A DNA stretch of 64,000 nt from JAXMCI01 sp046349435 (GTDB lineage Bacteria; Pseudomonadota; Alphaproteobacteria; Dongiales; Dongiaceae). The stretch is taken from positions 62,001-126,000 of the forward strand of contig JAXMCI010000010.1 of the NCBI GenBank assembly GCA_046349435.1. The letters are read 5' to 3'. Of this stretch, positions 59,679-64,000 are shown in pieces. Position 1 is the stretch's first letter. Each line of letters opens with the position of its first letter. The position numbers and the translations under genes are program-made. The notes beneath the pieces were generated by a model. It searched no databases. It was given only the letters and a program-made list of their open reading frames with translations, and was not told where the DNA came from.

Positions 59679-59904
59679 GGTGGCAAGTCCGGATGAGCAT
59701 GGAAATCGCGGTCCTTTCTGGCGCACGCGCGGCGTCGCCGCCGCAGCGTCGCGCAAATGCTGTCTGGCTCTCGGCACCGGGAGCGCTGCCCGACACATGA
59801 CACGGGGGGCGGGCAGCGACAGGTTCAACAATGGCCGATGCTGCCGGTTCCAGCGTGGCCGGACGGGCTCTCGGTGCTTCGCAAGTTCTAGGAAAAAATG
59901 CCGA

Positions 59905-60615
59905 TCAACCGGTCGCGTCGACCTGGCGCCGCAGCTCGGCGATGACCGCGTCGAACATCGCGGCGGTCAGCCGGCCGGTGTTGGTGTTCTGGCGGGAGCA
60001 GTGATAGCTGTCGACCAGCCTGCGGCCGCCGGGCAACGCATGCTGCGCGCCGTGGGCGAAGGGGAAGGCGGCCGGGCGTGCGCCGAGCACGCGCAGCACG
60101 GCGCCGTGCGCGATGGCGCCGAGCGCCAGGATCAGACGCAGCCGCGGCATCGCGGCGATCTCGGCGGCGAGAAAGCGGCCGGCGCAGCCGGCGGTTTCCT
60201 GCGGCGTCGGCTTGTTCTCGGGCGGCACGCAGCGCACCGCGTTGGTCAGCCGCGCCTGGCGCAGCGCCAGCCCGTCGTCGGGGCGCTTGTCGTAGGTGCC
60301 GGCGGCGAAGCCGAAGCGCAGCAGCGAGGCGAACAGCAGGTCGCCGGCGAAGTCGCCGGTGAAGGGGCGGCCGGTACGGTTCGCGCCCTTGCGGCCGGGA
60401 GCCAGCCCGACGATCAGCAGCGGCGCGTCGAGCGGCCCGAAGGCGGGCACCGGCGCGTTGTGCCAGTCCGGCGCGGCGGCGCGGTTGGCCGCGCGGAAGG
60501 CGACCAGCCGCGGGCAGAGCGGGCAGTCGCGCCCTGGCGTCACGGGTCCTGCCGTCACGGGTCCTGGCGTCACGGGTCCCGGCGTCCCGGATGTGGGCGC
60601 GACCGGTTCGCTCAT
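59905..60615 (-). CDS. Type 5 uracil-DNA glycosylase
   Basis: A 236-residue 4Fe-4S uracil-DNA glycosylase of family 5 (UdgB). Cluster cysteines are Cys31 and Cys34 (DCPLCPRL), Cys129 and Cys144. Motif A is GLAPGRKGANR at 70-80, lacking the catalytic Asp/Asn typical of other families, as in family 5; the second motif is HCSRQNTNTG with His204. It removes uracil and other deaminated bases from DNA. The first 28 residues are a Gly-Pro-Val-Thr-Pro repeat encoded by a tandem 15-bp repeat. Confidence 0.9.
   Translation of the reverse strand: MSEPVAPTSGTPGPVTPGPVTAGPVTPGRDCPLCPRLVAFRAANRAAAPDWHNAPVPAFGPLDAPLLIVGLAPGRKGANRTGRPFTGDFAGDLLFASLLRFGFAAGTYDKRPDDGLALRQARLTNAVRCVPPENKPTPQETAGCAGRFLAAEIAAMPRLRLILALGAIAHGAVLRVLGARPAAFPFAHGAQHALPGGRRLVDSYHCSRQNTNTGRLTAAMFDAVIAELRRQVDATG
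60536..60595. repeat. Tandem 15-bp repeat encoding the uracil-DNA glycosylase N-terminus
   Basis: Three close copies and one diverged copy of GGCGTCACGGGTCCT lie in the 5' end of the glycosylase gene. They preserve the reading frame and encode a repeated five-residue Gly-Pro-Val-Thr-Pro-like unit. Confidence 0.85.
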
Positions 60616-60637
60616 CGGAACGGCGGCCGCTTGCCGG

Positions 60638-61228
60638 TCAGGCGTTGCCCAGCAGGTCGTCGGCCTCGCGCAGCGCGGTGCGCGGCGTCGCCGCCGGCTC
60701 GCGGGTGCGGGCGATCTCCGGCGCCAGGGTGTCGAGCTCGATGAAGACGTCGGCCTGGCGGCGCAGCTCGTCGGCCACCATCGGCGGCTGCGAGCGGACC
60801 GTGCTGACCACCGAGACGCGCACGCCCTTGCGCTGCACCGCCTCGACCAGCCGGCGGAAGTCGCCGTCGCCGGAGAACAGCACGATGTGGTCGAGCCGCT
60901 CGGCCATCTCCATCATGTCGATGGCCAGCTCGATGTCCATGTTGCCCTTGATCCGCCGCCGGCCATAGGCGTCGGTGAATTCCTTGGTCGGCTTGGTGAC
61001 GATGGTGTAGCCGTTGTAGTCGAGCCAGTCGACCAGCGGCCGGATCGGCGAATACTCCTGCTCCTCGAACATCGCGGTGTAGTAGAAGGCGCGGATCAGC
61101 CGGCCCTTGTCGGCGAAGCGCTGCAGCAGCCGCTTGTAGTCGATGTCGAAGCCGAGCGCGCGGGCGGCGGAGTAGAGGTTGGCGCCGTCGATGAACAGGG
61201 CCAGCCGTTCGGTCGGGTAGAAGGTCAT
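60638..61228 (-). CDS. NYN-domain (LabA/DUF88) protein
   Basis: A 196-residue protein with a NYN/PIN-like nuclease fold: LALFIDGANLYSAAR carries Asp14, MDIELAIDMMEMAE and VLFSGDGDFRRLVEAV supply the other acidic residues for a metal site. Such proteins are predicted RNases, often near tRNA or ribosome-related genes. It lies 22 bases upstream of the uracil-DNA glycosylase gene in the same orientation and diverges from folK, a neighbourhood that recurs in alphaproteobacteria. Confidence 0.9.
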   Translation of the reverse strand: MTFYPTERLALFIDGANLYSAARALGFDIDYKRLLQRFADKGRLIRAFYYTAMFEEQEYSPIRPLVDWLDYNGYTIVTKPTKEFTDAYGRRRIKGNMDIELAIDMMEMAERLDHIVLFSGDGDFRRLVEAVQRKGVRVSVVSTVRSQPPMVADELRRQADVFIELDTLAPEIARTREPAATPRTALREADDLLGNA

Positions 61229-61357
61229 GAGAATTCCATCGTCGGGCAGGCAGGTGCGGCGGACGCACCGCGGATGCGGCAGGAAAGCAGGATTCGTCCG
61301 GCCGCGTCATCTAGATTGGCCGGCCGCGGGGCTGCGGCAAGATGCCGGGGGACGGCG

Positions 61358-61909
61358 ATGAGCCCGGCCGGGACGGGCGAGGACATCCTGATCGGGCTCG
61401 GCTCCAACCTGGCGCTGCCGCGGATCGGCCCGCCGCGGGCGGTGCTCGAGGCGGCGCTGGCCGACCTCGCCGCCCGGGGCATCGGCCTCAGCGCCCGCTC
61501 GCGCTGGTACGAGAGCGCGCCGGTGCCGGTCTCCGACCAGCCCTGGTTCGTCAACGGCGTGGCGCTGCTCGACACCGACCTGCCGCCGGACCGGCTGCTG
61601 GCCGAGCTGCACGCGGTGGAGCGGGCCTTCGGCCGGCAGCGTCGGGTGGTGAACGAGGCGCGGCCGCTCGATCTCGACCTGCTCGCCTATGGCGGCCGGG
61701 TGGCGGAGGGGCCGGAGCCGCCGCTCCTGCCGCATCCGCGCCTCGCCCAGCGCGCCTTCGTGCTGCTGCCCCTGGCCGAGCTGCGGCCGCACTGGCGGCA
61801 CCCGGCGACCGGCATGGGCATCGCCGCGCTGATCGCCGCGCTGCCGGCCGACCAGGTGGCCCGGCCGATCGCCGGCCAGGCCACGCCCGGCCAGGTCGCG
61901 CCCGGCTAA
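61358..61909 (+). CDS. folK: 2-Amino-4-hydroxy-6-hydroxymethyldihydropteridine pyrophosphokinase
   Basis: A 183-residue folate-pathway enzyme transferring pyrophosphate from ATP to hydroxymethyl-dihydropterin. Family motifs: ILIGLGSNLALPR at the start, SRWYESAPVPVSDQPWFVN (split block), RPLDLDLLAYGG with the metal-binding Asp pair, and LPHPRLAQRAFVLLPL. The C-terminal 15 residues are a low-complexity GQ-PG tail whose DNA repeats continue past the stop. ATG 61358 is taken from family length. It precedes rpoZ, separated by a terminator. Confidence 0.95.
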   Translation: MSPAGTGEDILIGLGSNLALPRIGPPRAVLEAALADLAARGIGLSARSRWYESAPVPVSDQPWFVNGVALLDTDLPPDRLLAELHAVERAFGRQRRVVNEARPLDLDLLAYGGRVAEGPEPPLLPHPRLAQRAFVLLPLAELRPHWRHPATGMGIAALIAALPADQVARPIAGQATPGQVAPG

Positions 61910-61936
61910 GCCATACCCGGCTAAGCCACGGGGCCG

Positions 61937-61970
61937 GCAGGGAAAATCGCAGCCCTGGGGGCTTCCCTGC
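61937..61970 (+). terminator. Probable terminator after folK
   Basis: GCAGGGAA (61937-61944) pairs with TTCCCTGC (61963-61970), with a further AGCCC/GGGCT pairing inside, followed directly by TTGCTTT. This fits a rho-independent terminator for folK that abuts the rpoZ promoter. Confidence 0.65.
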
Positions 61971-61999
61971 TTGCTTTGCCGTGCCGCCCCCCATATATT
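61971..61999 (+). promoter_or_regulatory. rpoZ promoter
   Basis: TTGCTT (61971-61976), a 17-base spacer and TATATT (61994-61999) form a good sigma-70-type promoter in otherwise GC-rich DNA. Transcription would start near 62006, about 37 bases before the rpoZ ATG. The -35 element coincides with the T-rich tail of the folK terminator. Confidence 0.75.
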
Positions 62000-62042
62000 G
62001 CGGCTCAATCTCTGGAATTCTGTTGCTCGGAGTGCGCCCATC

Positions 62043-62450
62043 ATGGCTCGCGTAACCGTCGAGGATTGCGTCCTCAGGGTCCCCAACCGCTTCGATCTGG
62101 TGATGCTCGCCGCCCAGCGGGCGCGCGACGTCTCGGCCGGGGCGCCACTCACCATCGACCGCGACAACGACAAGAATCCGGTGGTCGCGCTGCGCGAGAT
62201 CGCCGACCTGACGGTCCAGCTCGACCATCTCTCGAACAGCCTCGTCCAGGGGCTGCAGAAGCATGTCGAGGTCGACGAGCCGGAGGAGGAGGGCGGCTTC
62301 GGCGCCGGCGGCGGCGACCTGCTGTCCGAGCTGCTCGAGGCGCAGGCCGGCCAGGCGGCCGAGGAAGAGCTCGCCATCGAGGGCGAGTTCGAGGACGAGC
62401 CGGGCGCCGAGGGCGAGGAAGGCCCGGTCGCCGGCGACCAGGAGGGGTGA
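62043..62450 (+). CDS. rpoZ: RNA polymerase omega subunit
   Basis: A 135-residue omega subunit that helps beta-prime fold and assemble. MARVTVEDCVLRVPNRFDLV and LAAQRARDVSAGAPLTID are the conserved N-terminal block, followed by NPVVALREIADLTV. The C-terminal 70 residues are acidic and Gly-rich, as in many alphaproteobacterial omega subunits. ATG 62043 follows a GGAGTG ribosome site. The Rel/SpoT gene lies 80 bases downstream, the same partnership as in most proteobacteria. Confidence 0.97.
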   Translation: MARVTVEDCVLRVPNRFDLVMLAAQRARDVSAGAPLTIDRDNDKNPVVALREIADLTVQLDHLSNSLVQGLQKHVEVDEPEEEGGFGAGGGDLLSELLEAQAGQAAEEELAIEGEFEDEPGAEGEEGPVAGDQEG

Positions 62451-62530
62451 CCCCGGCTCCGTCATCGCGGGCGGGCGCGGCGCGCCGCCCCGGCGGCCGC
62501 GCGTGAGCGACGGCCGGGAGGGCGCGCGCC

Positions 62531-64000
62531 ATGATCCGCCAGTACGAGCTGGTCGAGAAGGTCAAGGCCTATGACCCGACCGCCGACGAAGAGGCGCTGA
62601 ACCGCGCCTACGTCTTCTCGATGAAGGCGCACGGGTCGCAGGAGCGCGCCTCCGGCGACCCTTATTTTTCCCATCCGCTGCAGGTCGCCGAGATCCTGAC
62701 GCGGATGAAGCTCGACTCCGCCTCGATCGTCACCGCGCTGCTGCACGACACGGTCGAGGACACCGACGCGACGCTGGAGGAGATCCAGCAGCTGTTCGGG
62801 CCGGAGATCGCCCGCCTGGTCGACGGCGTCACCAAGCTGTCGCGCATCGAGCTGCAGTCCGACAACAGCAAGCATGCGGAGAACTTCCGCAAGCTGGTGC
62901 TGGCGATGTCGGCCGACATCCGGGTGCTGCTGGTCAAGCTCGCCGACCGGCTGCACAACATGCAGACGCTGCACTACATCCGCGATCCGGAGAAACGCAA
63001 GCGCATCGCGCTGGAGACCATGGAGATCTATGCCCCGCTCGCCGAGCGCATGGGCATGCAGAACCTGAAGGACGAGCTGGAGAACCTCGCCTTCGCAGTG
63101 CTCAACCCGGAAGCCAAGGAGTCGATCACCCAGCGCCTCAAGTTCCTGCACGAGAGCGGCGGCGACGTGATCGGCCGGGTGATCGGCGAGCTGAAGCGGC
63201 TGTTCGCCGAGCAGGGCATCGACGCCCAGGTCTCCGGGCGCGAGAAGTCGCCCTACTCGATCTGGCGCAAGATGCAGCGCAAGAACATCGGGTTCGAGCA
63301 GCTCTCCGACGTCATGGCCTTCCGCATCGTGGTGCCCGACGTGCCGAGCTGCTACCAGGCGCTGGGCGTGCTGCACGGCACCTACTCGATGGTGCCGGGG
63401 CGGTTCAAGGACTACATCAGCACGCCCAAGCCGAACGGCTACCGCTCGCTGCACACCGGCATCATCGGGCCGGAGCGGCAGCGCATCGAGCTGCAGATCC
63501 GCACCCGCGACATGCACGACGTCGCCGAGCTCGGCGTCGCCGCGCATTGGCAGTACAAGCAGGAGGTGCGCCGCGTCGACGGCCGGCAGTATCGCTGGCT
63601 GCGCGAGCTGCTCGACATCCTGGAGCACGCCTCCGGCCCCGAGGAGTTCCTCGAGCACACCAAGCTCGAGATGTTCCAGGACCAGGTGTTCTGCTTCACC
63701 CCGAAGGGCGACCTGATCGCGCTGCCGCGCGGCGCCACCCCGGTCGACTTCGCCTACGCCGTGCACTCGCAGGTCGGCGACACCTGCGTCGGCGCCAAGA
63801 TCAACGGCCGGCTGATGCCGCTGCGCAGCGAGCTGCACAACGGCGACCAGGTCGAGGTCGTCACCTCGCGCGCCCAGACGCCGTCGCCGACCTGGGAACG
63901 CTTCGTCGTCACCGGCAAGGCGCGCGCCTGCATCCGGCGCTTCGTGCGCACCCAGCAGCGCCAGCAATATCTCGAGCTCGGCAAGTCGATCCTGCAGAAG
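62531..64000 (+). CDS. Bifunctional (p)ppGpp synthetase/hydrolase (Rel/SpoT), cut by the right edge
   Basis: The first 490 residues are visible; the ACT domain is outside. The HD hydrolase domain is intact (YFSHPLQVAEI, HDTVEDTDATL and ADRLHNMQTL). The synthetase domain has the RFKDYISTPKPNGYRSLH block; its RXKD motif is that of bifunctional Rel/SpoT rather than RelA, which has EXDD. A TGS domain with FTPKGDLIALPRGATPVDFAYAVH follows. The enzyme makes and degrades the alarmone (p)ppGpp in the stringent response. ATG 62531 is consistent with the family start. Confidence 0.96.
   Translation, partial: MIRQYELVEKVKAYDPTADEEALNRAYVFSMKAHGSQERASGDPYFSHPLQVAEILTRMKLDSASIVTALLHDTVEDTDATLEEIQQLFGPEIARLVDGVTKLSRIELQSDNSKHAENFRKLVLAMSADIRVLLVKLADRLHNMQTLHYIRDPEKRKRIALETMEIYAPLAERMGMQNLKDELENLAFAVLNPEAKESITQRLKFLHESGGDVIGRVIGELKRLFAEQGIDAQVSGREKSPYSIWRKMQRKNIGFEQLSDVMAFRIVVPDVPSCYQALGVLHGTYSMVPGRFKDYISTPKPNGYRSLHTGIIGPERQRIELQIRTRDMHDVAELGVAAHWQYKQEVRRVDGRQYRWLRELLDILEHASGPEEFLEHTKLEMFQDQVFCFTPKGDLIALPRGATPVDFAYAVHSQVGDTCVGAKINGRLMPLRSELHNGDQVEVVTSRAQTPSPTWERFVVTGKARACIRRFVRTQQRQQYLELGKSILQK

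Overview
The window is about 64 kb of very GC-rich chromosomal DNA with dense, mostly operonic genes. It looks like an alphaproteobacterium, probably of the Rhodospirillales type. Reasons: the smpB/dapA, uracil-DNA glycosylase, NYN-domain, folK, rpoZ, rsh neighbourhood at the right end, a fused cysNC next to a short cysD, an M23 peptidase paired with a bactofilin, and many GTG, TTG and ATGA-coupled starts. I see no tRNA, rRNA, insertion sequence, phage gene or CRISPR array. Extreme GC bias creates long antisense open frames opposite nearly every gene, which were ignored.

Layout. 1-3.3 kb: an MscS-type channel (cut by the left edge), aquaporin Z and an SLC13/ArsB-like permease. 3.4-6.2 kb: cysD-cysNC for sulfate activation. 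6.4-8.9 kb: a membrane-anchored coiled-coil M23 endopeptidase and a bactofilin, a cell-shape pair. 8.9-12.9 kb (minus): HAD dehalogenase, alpha/beta hydrolase, threonine dehydratase-like enzyme and a CPA1 Na+/H+ antiporter that appears to start at CTG. 13-15.6 kb: a zinc alcohol dehydrogenase and a two-PAS histidine kinase. 15.6-29.4 kb: a potassium island with a 27-residue peptide, kdpF, kdpA, kdpB, kdpC, an unknown small membrane protein, kdpD and kdpE, followed upstream by a 101-residue orphan gene and two tandem kup genes. Three promoters in this island carry the same direct repeat at the same spacing, so they probably form one KdpE regulon.

29.5-32.0 kb holds a small membrane protein and a soluble lytic transglycosylase. 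32.0-41.2 kb is a demethylation cluster resembling the dimethylglycine/N-methylproline dgcA-dgcB-ETF systems: ornithine cyclodeaminase-like protein, DgcA-like flavoprotein, GlpD/DAO-like oxidoreductase, ETF beta and alpha, DgcB-like Fe-S membrane protein and a MarR regulator. A shared 13-bp palindrome sits inside both minus-strand promoters. 41.3-43.4 kb is an LdtD/YcbK-like L,D-transpeptidase pair. 43.4-54.6 kb is a second catabolic locus: an Asp/Glu-racemase-superfamily protein and a GntR regulator diverge from a tightly coupled ten-gene operon (SDR, aldehyde dehydrogenase, ABC ATPase, permease, two NMT1/THI5-like binding proteins, a three-subunit DAO/HcnABC-like amine dehydrogenase and a proline-iminopeptidase-like hydrolase).

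Five genes in the two catabolic clusters (ETF beta, ETF alpha, aldehyde dehydrogenase, DAO subunit, 2Fe-2S subunit) need frame corrections to read as normal proteins, whereas core genes outside are intact. This is either local assembly error or decay of the accessory pathways. 54.6-64 kb is core: DUF533 protein, glutathione transferase, dapA, smpB, an APH(6)-like kinase, UDP-galactopyranose mutase, type 5 uracil-DNA glycosylase, NYN-domain protein, folK, rpoZ and the start of the Rel/SpoT gene, cut by the right edge.
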